The position numbers and the translations under genes are program-made. The notes under the pieces are model-generated. The model saw only the letters and a program-made list of their open reading frames with translations. It ran no database searches and was not told the DNA's origin. Shown here piece after piece: positions 55,008-63,741 of a DNA stretch of 64,000 nucleotides; the stretch's first letter is position 1, and each line of letters starts with the position of its first letter. The stretch is taken from contig NZ_KB907629.1 in the NCBI RefSeq assembly GCF_000382145.1, positions 43,824-107,823 of the forward strand, read 5' to 3'. The DNA is from Psychrobacter lutiphocae DSM 21542 (lineage in GTDB: Bacteria > Pseudomonadota > Gammaproteobacteria > Pseudomonadales > Moraxellaceae).

Positions 55008-55109
55008 ATTTTCATCCTGTTTTAAATTATTCTCAGAGTTAAAGGCGTTATCATTAGGGTCTGTTGAACATTCAAAGTAATCAATTAACCTAACACGATA
55101 TCTATTATC

Positions 55110-55796
55110 CTAAACCCATAAAGCCACCGCGCAATATAAAGTCATTGCCACTATGATGATATGAATCAGTTTCATTAACTTAGGATTGTGTACTAAACGA
55201 CGTAACCATTGCCCGCCAGCTGCCCATACGGCTATGGATAAAAGACTTACGAGCATGCATAAAATAATTAAGGGCCAATTTGCTAGCCCTGCGTATTTAG
55301 CGCCAATATCCGCAGTATGAATTAGTGCAATACTGGGTAGCATGACCGTCATTGTCCAAGTCTTTGGATTTAACCATTGAAACAACGCGGCTTGCCAAAA
55401 GGTAAGGGGCAGTTCTCCAAATTTCTTTTTAATCTTTGCATCCGCATCCTCAGAAGACTCAAGTTTTAAAGCCTCAGTGACCATCGCGCTAAAGTCACTC
55501 ATCGCCATTTGATAGGTTAGCCATAATAGATATAACGTACCCAGTATTTTTATACCCAACATAAGGGTAGGGTGGTCAACGACGATAGCGGCCATCCCCC
55601 AATAGCTTAACCACGTCATCACGCCAGCACCAAACGTTATGCCTAATAGGTGACCTCGACATCCCCACAGCCCTTTTTTAATACCGCCATGTAATAGCAT
55701 TAAATTATTTGGCCCAGGCGTTATGGAGTTGATAAGTATAAATACGGCTAAAGCAAAAATACTGCCTTCTAATCCTGTCATCATATTGGTTAACAT
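55110..55796 (-). CDS. LysE-family amino acid exporter
   Basis: This 228-residue membrane protein has about six hydrophobic segments and the family signature FILINSITPGPNNLMLLHGG near residues 19-38, plus QWLNPKTWTM in the middle. LysE/RhtB proteins export amino acids or homoserine derivatives. It lies downstream of a broken EamA gene on the same strand. The substrate is not identifiable. Confidence 0.87.
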   Translation of the reverse strand: MLTNMMTGLEGSIFALAVFILINSITPGPNNLMLLHGGIKKGLWGCRGHLLGITFGAGVMTWLSYWGMAAIVVDHPTLMLGIKILGTLYLLWLTYQMAMSDFSAMVTEALKLESSEDADAKIKKKFGELPLTFWQAALFQWLNPKTWTMTVMLPSIALIHTADIGAKYAGLANWPLIILCMLVSLLSIAVWAAGGQWLRRLVHNPKLMKLIHIIIVAMTLYCAVALWV

Positions 55797-55913
55797 CGGT
55801 GATTAACGCTCCAAGTATGCTGGGAAATTAATAAATATTATGTATTATCAGTTAATAGTTATAGAAATATTTTAACAAAATTAATCTAAATTTTAGGGTT
55901 ACAAACTTAACTT

Positions 55914-56462
55914 TTAAATCTTCCTTGAAAACCGAATCGTTAACAACGCCAATCCCACCATAATAAACACCGATCCAATAATCTCAATTCTCGATAAAGT
56001 CTCGTTATAAACCAGCCAGCCAAAAAACAAACCAAATATGGGTATGAGTAAGGTATAGGGCGTGACAACGGCAAGTCCATGTTTGGTAATCAATCTTGCC
56101 ATAATAGAGTACCCTATTATGGTGATAATAAAGGATTCAAAAAATACAACCATCCAACTTTTAAAGCTTGGAAATTGTATAAAAAGCGAAAAATCAACTT
56201 CGGTTAAGTTTGCAGTCACAATAGCTAATGCTAAAACGGGTAGGGGAATAAATAAACTTGACCACACCGTAAAGCTCACCACATCTTGCGGTTTCACAAT
56301 TTTAATAATCACGTTGCTTAAGGTCATAAATACTGAGGCTAACAGCACTAATAACAAACTTGCAAAAAGACCCCAACGGATCACCATAAAGTTAGCACCC
56401 CACACGAGGACGACCATTAATAGTAATATCTTTTCTTTAAGAGTTATATCAAGTCCAAACAC
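55914..56462 (-). pseudogene. EamA/DMT transporter with an internal deletion
   Basis: This is an intact frame of 182 residues, but EamA exporters usually have about 290 with ten helices. The first helix (VVLVWGANFMVIRWGLF) is joined directly to what looks like the sixth (LLLVLLASVFMTLSNVIIKI); the remaining second repeat is complete, through NETLSRIEIIGSVFIMVGLAL. An in-frame deletion of roughly 110 codons after residue 33 explains this. It is probably non-functional, although a half-size dimerising form cannot be excluded. Confidence 0.65.
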
Positions 56463-56842
56463 AAGTCCATCTATTATTTAATTTGCAAATGCAGTTGTAC
56501 TAACTATATAGCCTATTACCAACACAATACCTATACAGAATAAATAACAGCTAACAAAGTGTACTGATAAATAAATCATGACAATTTTTTAAAAGAATTA
56601 AATTTAGAAATTTTTATTAAATAAAATTACCTATACAGCAGCAATACAGTTTTTATAAGTGCTTATAAAGTGTTAAGATTAACGTTCAACACAGTTCAAT
56701 TTAACTATCTATTTAATTCACACTATTTAAAGCTAATAATGAGTTTGAAATATCCATATTTTTAAGAACCACAACCATAAAAACCATAGGCTTAATAACC
56801 GTAGTCTTAACAACATTAGATAAAAAAACCAAAGCCATAAAT
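56463..56842. promoter_or_regulatory. Intergenic region before mocR with repeated sites
   Basis: ACCTATACAG occurs at 56529-56538 and again at 56629-56638, exactly 100 bp apart. A perfect 8-2-8 palindrome, TTTATAAGTGCTTATAAA, lies at 56652-56669. These are candidate binding sites for the divergent MocR-type regulator, a family that often uses direct repeats. No gene is seen. Confidence 0.4.
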
Positions 56843-58288
56843 ATGGACAAAGTTATGTCAGAAACTTATACCCTTAATCCACGCTTGACCAAAACAGAAG
56901 CCATCATCGAATGGATCAATAAGCGCATTGAATGGCAAGTTTACAAGCCAAATCAGCGTGTGCCTTCGGTCAGGAAATTAGCAAAGTTACTAGAGGTTTC
57001 AAGCTTTACCGTGTCGCAAGCTTATGAGCAATTAGTTGCTACTAATGTATTAACGGCCAAGCAAGGCTCGGGCTATTATGTGAATACCCCAATTATTGAG
57101 GAAACCCTCACCGAAGAAAGCATAAAAGAAGTAGATAAAAATCCTGAGATTGATACCAAGTGGTTAGTGCGACAAATGTTCAGCAAAACGCCACTTGAGA
57201 GAGCCCCTGGTTCAGGCGTTTTGCCAGTGGAGTGGGTGCGCAATGATAAAATGCAGTGGGCAATACGACAAATTGCCAATCAAGCGGATGGCTTTATTTA
57301 TGACTATGGAGATATACAGGGTTTCCTGCCCTTAAGACAACAACTTGTTCAGTATTTGGGGCAGCTAGGCATGCAAACCACTCCTGATCATGTCATTACC
57401 ACGGCAGGTATTTCTCAAGCCGTTTTAATGGTTTCTCAAGTGTTGTTGAACGAAGGGGATACCGTCCTTGTTGATGAACCGGGGTGGTTTTGGCTATCGA
57501 GTAGCTTACAGCGACAAGGTTTAAAGGTAGTGAGCGTAAGGCGTGATCATCAAGGGCCTGATATTGAACAAATGTCGCAAGTATTTGAACGTCATCGTCC
57601 TAAGATGTATTTAACCAACAGCGTGCTTCACAATCCAACGTCTTATAATCTGCATCCTGCACGAGTGCACCAAGTGCTCAACCTTATTCACAAATACGAT
57701 GCTTATATCTTTGAAGATGACTTGTATGCCTCCTTATTACCAGAGGACAATGCGCTAAGGTATTCTAGTCTAGATCAGTTTGAAAGGGTGTTTTATGCCA
57801 CGGGTTTTTCGAAATATATGGCATCAGGTTGGCGGGTCGGGATGCTGGTATGCCCTGATAAGTTCATAGATGATGTCATCGGAATAAAAACGTTAAGCAA
57901 TATGACCACCCCTGAATTTGGCGAACGAGTGATACATAAGCTCTGGACGCATGGCGAAAGTCGTCGTCAACTCAAAAAACTGCAACAACATCTATATATC
58001 GCCCATCAACAACTACGTCAAAAACTGATCGCTATGGAACTTGAGTATCCTGAACACACGCAGGCGGGGATGTTTGTTTGGATTGATGTCGGATGTGATA
58101 CCGCCAAGCTTGCTCTTAAAGCGCACAATGACGGCTGGCTCATAGCACCGGGGCAGTTGTTTAACCCAAATGGAGAATATTCGACACACTTGCGCTTAAA
58201 CGTTGCGACTACCAGTGATGGTTTTTTGGCATGGTTAGAGGGATATATCTCTGATACGAAGGGTTATATCTCTGATGCAAAAAAATAG
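56843..58288 (+). CDS. MocR-type regulator (GntR HTH fused to aminotransferase-like domain)
   Basis: This 481-residue protein has an N-terminal GntR winged helix (about 15-80: RVPSVRKLAKLLEVSSFTVS) joined to a fold-type I aminotransferase domain with YGDIQGFLPLRQQLVQYLG and the PLP lysine Lys324 in GFSKYMASGWRVG. MocR proteins sense PLP-amine adducts and commonly regulate neighbouring exporters or PLP genes. The divergent EamA remnant and LysE gene are the likely original targets. An alternative start at residue 5 is possible. Confidence 0.9.
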   Translation: MDKVMSETYTLNPRLTKTEAIIEWINKRIEWQVYKPNQRVPSVRKLAKLLEVSSFTVSQAYEQLVATNVLTAKQGSGYYVNTPIIEETLTEESIKEVDKNPEIDTKWLVRQMFSKTPLERAPGSGVLPVEWVRNDKMQWAIRQIANQADGFIYDYGDIQGFLPLRQQLVQYLGQLGMQTTPDHVITTAGISQAVLMVSQVLLNEGDTVLVDEPGWFWLSSSLQRQGLKVVSVRRDHQGPDIEQMSQVFERHRPKMYLTNSVLHNPTSYNLHPARVHQVLNLIHKYDAYIFEDDLYASLLPEDNALRYSSLDQFERVFYATGFSKYMASGWRVGMLVCPDKFIDDVIGIKTLSNMTTPEFGERVIHKLWTHGESRRQLKKLQQHLYIAHQQLRQKLIAMELEYPEHTQAGMFVWIDVGCDTAKLALKAHNDGWLIAPGQLFNPNGEYSTHLRLNVATTSDGFLAWLEGYISDTKGYISDAKK

Positions 58289-58321
58289 TGAACACATAAT
58301 TTGAAGCTAATCCTGCCATCC

Positions 58322-58434
58322 GCTTCTATCTTGCTTGCCCACTGGAGCGGTGTCTAATAGCTAGAAATGTTCCTGTTATCTCGATACCACTTCTAGCTAA
58401 GTCACCGCAACCAGTGGTCAAGCAAGTATATCCG
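58322..58434. repeat. Large imperfect foldback sequence
   Basis: The arms pair over about 45 bp around a 24-nt loop: ATCCGC (58319) with GCGGAT on the opposite arm, CTTGCTTG (58330-58337) with CAAGCAAG (58419-58426), CCACTGG with CCAGTGG, GCGGTG with CACCGC, and TAGCTAGAA (58358-58366) with TTCTAGCTA (58391-58399). It fills a third of the gene-free stretch 58289-58606. It could be a MITE or a structured recombination site; no integrase adjoins it. Confidence 0.6.
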
Positions 58435-58606
58435 CTACTGTCAGGGCTAAACCGCTCCTTCGAGTTAACCTTAAATTGCATCTACGAATCATTTAATCTG
58501 AAAAAAGAGATACAGACTCAAACTCAAATCCAATTCTCTAGCTTCAAATCAGGCACTCGCTCAAACTCTTTGGTGTTATTTGCTCCTATATCTATAGTTA
58601 CTTATT

Positions 58607-58837
58607 TTAAAACAACTCACCCCGTACTTGGTCACCTTGTGGCGCACGTTCCATTTTAAAATTGGGTTCAAAATCATCTAATGCTGATCGCATGATTTGC
58701 CACGGAGACTCGACAGGTAATAATAAAACCCCAACGCCCATGCGTTTGACCGTCACTTCTTCACCCTCAAAACGAAACGCTTTAGGCAAGCGCACCTCTT
58801 GCCAGCGTCCTGAGACGAATAACTTAGCTGTTCGCAT
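58607..58837 (-). CDS. vapB: VapB-type antitoxin, orphan
   Basis: This 76-residue protein (start at the ATG at 58837, six bases after GAGGA) has the AbrB/MazE-like swapped-hairpin N terminus [20 protein letters not shown], and a C-terminal [10 protein letters not shown] that would neutralise a PIN-domain VapC. No VapC gene follows: the downstream 58289-58606 holds only a foldback sequence. It is either a stand-alone antitoxin or a remnant. Confidence 0.8.
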   Translation of the reverse strand: MRTAKLFVSGRWQEVRLPKAFRFEGEEVTVKRMGVGVLLLPVESPWQIMRSALDDFEPNFKMERAPQGDQVRGELF

Positions 58838-59032
58838 AATGTCCTCACCAATACTATTTAATCTCATATTCTATATAAATAGAGATAGTTGTCATTGAAC
58901 TGTGCCAATAACAACTATCATATTCCTAATATTAAGGGCATTCAATTTAATTTGAAGGCTATTGACATTAATTATGACAACCAAATACCCTCTGCCATTA
59001 AGCAAGGGGGTATTTGGTTTGAGGAATTTTGA

Positions 59033-59635
59033 TTAATTACTATAAGCGGACGAACGTTGTTCTATATTCTTAACATAGTTCATAAATGTGTTATAAGAAG
59101 TTAAGTCAAAAAATTTCTCAAAATCTGAAATATCACCTTTCTTTTGATATATTCTTATTTTATTAAATTCATTAGCAATTTTTTCTACAAATTTTTTATT
59201 TTCAATCCAATTGTCTTTATTTACGTTGTGCAGATCCACTGGTATAAAGCTTACCTTATCATTATTGCAATGCTTTAATACGGTTAATTTTATTCTAGGC
59301 AAGGCATATAACTTACCCATCACATGCCATTCTTCATCTTTATAGTTTTCTAGAAGTGGCGTAGAAAATATTATATTTTCTAAAGTATTCTTTGCTTCTG
59401 ACTCTAGTATTAATTTGCTCGGAGAAACCCCTCTTTTACGAAGATTTAAAGCTATATTTTCTGCCTCACCATTATAACCACTTATAATAATTTTTTTATA
59501 ATTATAAATCTGATTATATTTAACTATTTTTTCAGAAAAATAATCGACACTATGTGCAGTTCCTAAAACAAGAAGTATTGATGGTTTTTTATATTCAATA
59601 TTATTATCAAAAATAAAATCAATGGCCTTTAACAT
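59033..59635 (-). CDS. DUF218/YdcF-like protein
   Basis: This 200-residue soluble protein fits the DUF218 (YdcF/ElyC/SanA) pattern, with LVLGTAHSVDYF, IIISGYNGEAENIALNLRKRGV and LESEAKNTLENI in the usual order. Members bind nucleotides or affect envelope polymers; this one lacks the usual membrane anchor. The gene is strikingly AT-rich and lysine/asparagine-rich compared with its neighbours and lies between two antitoxin remnants, so recent acquisition is likely. The function is unknown. Confidence 0.75.
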   Translation of the reverse strand: MLKAIDFIFDNNIEYKKPSILLVLGTAHSVDYFSEKIVKYNQIYNYKKIIISGYNGEAENIALNLRKRGVSPSKLILESEAKNTLENIIFSTPLLENYKDEEWHVMGKLYALPRIKLTVLKHCNNDKVSFIPVDLHNVNKDNWIENKKFVEKIANEFNKIRIYQKKGDISDFEKFFDLTSYNTFMNYVKNIEQRSSAYSN

Positions 59636-59703
59636 GATTTTCTCCTAAAAATTTATATATTTTATCAAAATCACTTGTAAAATTATCATAATCAACAGTT
59701 AAG

Positions 59704-59892
59704 ATGAGTGCCAATGCTTTGGCTAATCATCTCGGTGTCACGCCAGCTCGTATCAATGAAATTGTTCGTGAAAAGCGGGGCATAACAGCGGATACAGCAT
59801 TGCGACTTGCTAAATATTTTGGCGGTAGTGCCCAGCTTTGGTTAAGTTTACAATCGACCTATGAACTAAGGCTGATTGAAAGTTTTAGATAG
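59704..59892 (+). pseudogene. HigA-type antitoxin fragment
   Basis: The 62 residues SANALANHLGVTPARINEIV, REKRGITADTALRLAKYFGG and AQLWLSLQSTYELRL form the HTH and C terminus of HigA/VapI antitoxins. The usual N-terminal 20-30 residues (HPGEIL-type) and the higB toxin before it are missing. There is no ribosome site before the ATG. The break coincides with the start of the AT-rich DUF218 region, suggesting that insertion or deletion there removed the rest. Confidence 0.7.
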
Positions 59893-59962
59893 TATTGAGC
59901 CTATCGAATATGCTTAATACTTTTTATCTAACGCTAAACTGTATTTATTTACTTCGTAAGTC

Positions 59963-60697
59963 CTAAATCAAATGCTCAGCGTAATTATTAAGAGATGACC
60001 TGCAATCTGAATCTGATAAATCATCTGTATTGATTGCTGAATTGTTAGGCAAATCAATCCAGTGAGAATCAGGATGATTGTTAGCTAAATAAGTCTGTAA
60101 ATAGTCTTTGGTGCTATCCACAATCTCATCGTCAGGTGAATATTCTGACGCTAAACGCTTATCAGGTTGCCAGTCATTATAGATAATTGCATGCAAAGGC
60201 AGGTTGCGCTTTGCTAACGCCTCTATACTTAATAAGGTATGATTAATACTGCCGAGTCGACCAGATGTAACCAATACTACGGGGTAGCCTTGAGCTTCAA
60301 TATAATCAATAGTCAGTAATTTATCGGAAAGTGGCACCATAAGCCCACCAGCACCTTCTAAGAGCACAATGTCATAATCTTGTTTCAGCGTATTGGTTGC
60401 ATCGGAAATACGGCTTGGTTCAATAATAGTATTTTCAAGTTTCGATGCTAAATGGGGCGAGGCGGGCTTTTGGAATACATAGGGACAAGTCGTCATATCG
60501 ATATCGCACGACTGTAAGCCTATGCCCATTATCTCTCTATGCGTCATAATATCCTCAGCGATACCATTACATCCTGTTTGCACCAACTTTTGAGTGATGA
60601 CTTTACAGCCTTTTTGATGTAAAGCTCTCGCTAAGCTTCCAGTAGCAATAGTTTTACCTATATCTGTATCAATCCCAGTTATAAAATACACACTCAT
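59963..60697 (-). CDS. bioD: Dethiobiotin synthetase
   Basis: This 244-residue enzyme closes the ureido ring of biotin from DAPA, CO2 and ATP. The P-loop GIDTDIGKT is at 8-16; QTGCNG, LEGAGGLMVPLSD and CPYVFQKPASPHLA are family motifs. It lies downstream of bioA on the same strand, separated by 274 bp that contain a repeat fragment. bioF, bioC and bioB are not in the window. Confidence 0.94.
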   Translation of the reverse strand: MSVYFITGIDTDIGKTIATGSLARALHQKGCKVITQKLVQTGCNGIAEDIMTHREIMGIGLQSCDIDMTTCPYVFQKPASPHLASKLENTIIEPSRISDATNTLKQDYDIVLLEGAGGLMVPLSDKLLTIDYIEAQGYPVVLVTSGRLGSINHTLLSIEALAKRNLPLHAIIYNDWQPDKRLASEYSPDDEIVDSTKDYLQTYLANNHPDSHWIDLPNNSAINTDDLSDSDCRSSLNNYAEHLI

Positions 60698-60852
60698 AAT
60701 TTTATTGATCCAATATTATATTTAATCGCATAACCTAAATTCGTGATAATCAACTCATCTAATTTAAGGTTACAGGCATCCCTCTATTGCAAACCAATGC
60801 ATTTTATCTTTTAAAAAACGGTCATTTATCTCATTTTAAATCTGTAAAGGTT

Positions 60853-60897
60853 AGCTCCCTTCCTTTTCCAAAGGAAGGGTTGGGGATGGATTTTTAA
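60853..60897. repeat. Fragment of the long-form repeat, copy 3, opposite orientation
   Basis: CCCTTCCTTTTCCAAAGGAAGGG followed by TTGGGGATGGATTTT is the reverse complement of the second hairpin and adjacent sequence of the elements at 2832 and 38526. It lies between bioA and bioD, so the hairpin is transcribed in the presumed bioAD mRNA. The terminal repeats are not recognisable here. Confidence 0.7.
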
Positions 60898-60971
60898 AAC
60901 CAATAAAAACAATGGCTTAAAAAACTCTTATCCAAAATTCATTTTAGTTAATAAATTAACCATTATTAAAA

Positions 60972-62300
60972 CTATGGATTAAAATAATCCGCCAAAACCT
61001 GCTTTAACCTATCACATAAAATTAGAATTTCATCATCCGTCATTATAATTGGCGGCATAATATAGACCAATTTGCCAAAGGGTCTAATCCATACCTTATT
61101 TTCAATTAACAAACGCTGAAACCTTGGCATATCAACCGCATCACTCAATTCAACAACACCAATTGCACCCAATACACGCACATCAGTGACTTGTTCATAC
61201 TCTGCTAACGGCTGTAAATAACGCTTTAATTGTGACTCGATATGGCGAGCACGTTTAGGATAATCACCGTCAATAATCAGTTCAATAGATGACAAAGCCA
61301 CAGAGCAGGCGAGGGGATTGCCCATAAACGTAGGGCCGTGCATTAGAGCAGAATACTCACTATTAGCAATGTGCTCAGCAACATGACGCTGACATATTGT
61401 CGCAGCAAATGTCATATAACCACCTGTCAGCGCTTTACCCACGGTCATAATATCAGGCGAAATATTGGCATGTTCACAAGCAAACATTTTTCCAGTGCGT
61501 CCAAAGCCAGTAGCGATTTCATCAGCGATTAATAAGACATCATATTTGTCACAAAGCTCACGTAGCAGTGTTAAATACTCAGGACTATAAAACCGCATTC
61601 CACCAGCACCTTGAACCACAGGTTCTATGATAAAAGCCGATATAAGATACTGATTTTGTTTAAAAAACTCGATTAATCGCTGCTTAATATCCGTACTTAA
61701 TGGCGTATCAAAGCCATTTTCAGGTTTATCAGTGAACAATTGTACTGGTAACTGCTTGCCATAGATACTGTGCATACCAGTGACCGGATCACAGATGCTC
61801 ATTGCATGCCAGGTATCACCATAATAGCCAGAACGAGTGGTCGCTATTTGTTTACGTTCAGGCTTATTTTGGGATAATTGGTACTGTAAGGCCATCTTTA
61901 AAGCAACTTCAACCGCAATACTACCGCTATCTGCATAGAAGATGGCATCTAAACCTTTAGGCACGATAGAGAGGAGTTTTTGACCCAGATCAATGGCAGG
62001 CTGATGTGTAAGACCGCCAAACATGACATGTGCCATACTAGATAGCTGATTGGTGATAGCAGCATTTAGTTTGGGATGATTGTAGCCATGAGTGGCTGCC
62101 CACCAAGATGACATGCCATCTATGAGAGCATCGCCAGAGGCAGTATATAAGTAGACGCCATCAGCTTTGTCGATGACTAAGTTAGGATATGATGGCGGCA
62201 GACTTGCGTATGGATGCCACAAATGATTGTGATCAAAGTTGTCAGAGTTAGCATTGTTGTCAGAGTTTTGGTTTTGCGGATTAGAATAATTATTTTGCAT
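60972..62300 (-). CDS. bioA: Adenosylmethionine-8-amino-7-oxononanoate aminotransferase
   Basis: This 442-residue PLP enzyme converts KAPA to DAPA using SAM as amino donor. The PLP lysine Lys289 is in TVGKALTGGY and Asp260 in LIADEIATGFGRTG. SSWWAATHGYNHP and FYADSGSIAVEVALKMA are BioA signatures. The first 25 residues are an Asn/Ser-rich low-complexity extension that the family normally lacks, encoded by a small imperfect repeat. It precedes bioD. Confidence 0.95.
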   Translation of the reverse strand: MQNNYSNPQNQNSDNNANSDNFDHNHLWHPYASLPPSYPNLVIDKADGVYLYTASGDALIDGMSSWWAATHGYNHPKLNAAITNQLSSMAHVMFGGLTHQPAIDLGQKLLSIVPKGLDAIFYADSGSIAVEVALKMALQYQLSQNKPERKQIATTRSGYYGDTWHAMSICDPVTGMHSIYGKQLPVQLFTDKPENGFDTPLSTDIKQRLIEFFKQNQYLISAFIIEPVVQGAGGMRFYSPEYLTLLRELCDKYDVLLIADEIATGFGRTGKMFACEHANISPDIMTVGKALTGGYMTFAATICQRHVAEHIANSEYSALMHGPTFMGNPLACSVALSSIELIIDGDYPKRARHIESQLKRYLQPLAEYEQVTDVRVLGAIGVVELSDAVDMPRFQRLLIENKVWIRPFGKLVYIMPPIIMTDDEILILCDRLKQVLADYFNP

Positions 62301-62625
62301 AATGTTTTGTATGGTGTCGGGTGTGTCAAATCAATTGTGATAAATATAAGAAACAAAGAATAAGAAATTAAAACAGCCGACACATGTTAGCATTAATCAT
62401 AATCGAGATGGCCGTAACATTAATGTTTATAGAAACATTTGGCAAATGACTAATAGAGTCGTTAACATAGGGTCCTTAACAAGGAATCTAAATATTCTAA
62501 AAGCGGTTGGTTTGTTTTCGTATAATGTATATTATGTTAAATAAGATGTATAAACTTATAATCGTATGCTATATTCATGTACAGACATTTTCAAAGACTC
62601 TAACTTTATTATGAATAATCAGCTA
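62301..62625. other. Gene-free stretch between bioA and the NADAR gene
   Basis: This AT-rich DNA has no open frame of useful size and no recognisable BirA operator. It carries the bioA promoter on the minus strand. No DarT-like toxin gene or remnant is visible here. Confidence 0.5.
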
Positions 62626-63339
62626 TCAAAACCATCCCTCCTCCAAAAGATGCTCTGTATTACTTAAATCAAACCCTGTGACCAAATCATAAAACGTGCC
62701 AGGGTCTTCGACTTTATCAAGCAGCTCACGCTTGTGAAGTGCGACAAACATAGCCAGCGAATACGCAGGACAATGAATGTTCTTTTTTGGGTTAAATGAG
62801 ATGTCTGTAAAAGCTTGATACTGAAGCACTTCTTCATGTAGTTGTGGATTTTGTTTTAGTGCATTGACATACAGCCAGTCATAAAAAGCAGTTAACGGCT
62901 CTAAGCCCCAAATCATACCAAAGTAATCATAACCTGTGATATCACCTGAATTAAGCAATCTTGAATCTTTTTTAGCTTGTCTTGGTGGTACAGTTAATAG
63001 ATCGATATAAGGACCACCCTTTTCAAACACTTTACTGGCTTGATAGGCATTTTCAACGCTGTACTTCTTGCCATCTTCTTCATTGGTTATCTTTAGGCGA
63101 TCTGAACTAAGCGGAAAGCTCAACTTATTGCCTGACTTACTAGACAGCTCCAATACATTCTTAAAGCCATATTTCTTTTTTATGACTCGGTGCAGATCGT
63201 TGATGGTCTTTTTCTTCTGTCGAGTGGCAAACCCCACATGATGCTCAATTTCAACCATGTCGGTTTTTACAAGACTGTCACTGCCGACTCTTGGCATAAA
63301 TACTGGTTTTTGTTCTTTTGGGGTTGGTGTTAGTTCCAT
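62626..63339 (-). CDS. NADAR-family protein, DarT1-associated antitoxin type, orphan
   Basis: This 237-residue soluble protein resembles the NADAR antitoxins paired with DarT1 toxins. Landmarks are GFATRQKKKTINDLH, VLELSSKSGNKL, AYQASKVFEKGGPYIDL, RQAKKDSRLLNSG, LEPLTAFYDWLYVNAL, YQAFTDISFNPKKNIHCPA and SLAMFVALHKR. NADAR enzymes remove ADP-ribose from guanine bases modified by DarT1. No DarT (DUF4433-like) gene lies within 300-400 bp on either side; an IS630-type element begins 400 bp upstream. The start follows AAGGCAG. Family recognition is from remembered patterns. Confidence 0.72.
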   Translation of the reverse strand: MELTPTPKEQKPVFMPRVGSDSLVKTDMVEIEHHVGFATRQKKKTINDLHRVIKKKYGFKNVLELSSKSGNKLSFPLSSDRLKITNEEDGKKYSVENAYQASKVFEKGGPYIDLLTVPPRQAKKDSRLLNSGDITGYDYFGMIWGLEPLTAFYDWLYVNALKQNPQLHEEVLQYQAFTDISFNPKKNIHCPAYSLAMFVALHKRELLDKVEDPGTFYDLVTGFDLSNTEHLLEEGWF

Positions 63340-63518
63340 AACAAGCTGCCTTTTGCTTTAATGTGCTTAGTATCAATAAATAAATATTATGTCATCTTAG
63401 CGAGGCAGTTTATCGTATTTTGAGCGATTTATCTTGTGGCATTTTTTAAGTATATAGTAAAAAGTCAAAAATATACTCATTATAATAGTCTGACTAAATT
63501 ATGAATAACCATTAAAGT

Positions 63519-63579
63519 GGCTGTATTTGCATGACACAGGGCAACTACCCTACTTTTAATATTCTGTACAAATACAGCC
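63519..63579. other. Nested inverted repeat near the IS630 end
   Basis: GGCTGTATTTG (63519-63529) and CAAATACAGCC (63569-63579) enclose AGGG-CAACTA-CCCT (63538-63551). It could be a structured RNA, an operator, or the end of an element. The rest of 63340-63741 shows no gene. Confidence 0.4.
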
Positions 63580-63741
63580 AAACTAAGTGCTATTCAAAAA
63601 GTATTCAGATGATGGAATATTCTTTCTTTGAAACTGTTATTTCAACATTTCAATAGCGAAATTAATATATATTTAACAATAAGTAATCGAACAAAATTAT
63701 GTTATGATAACAGTTTTTCATAACAGACATAAAAAGCCATC

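Noticed and set aside
58414..58659. 81-codon plus-strand frame before vapB
   Set aside because: It begins inside the foldback arm and runs antisense into vapB; there is no ribosome site.
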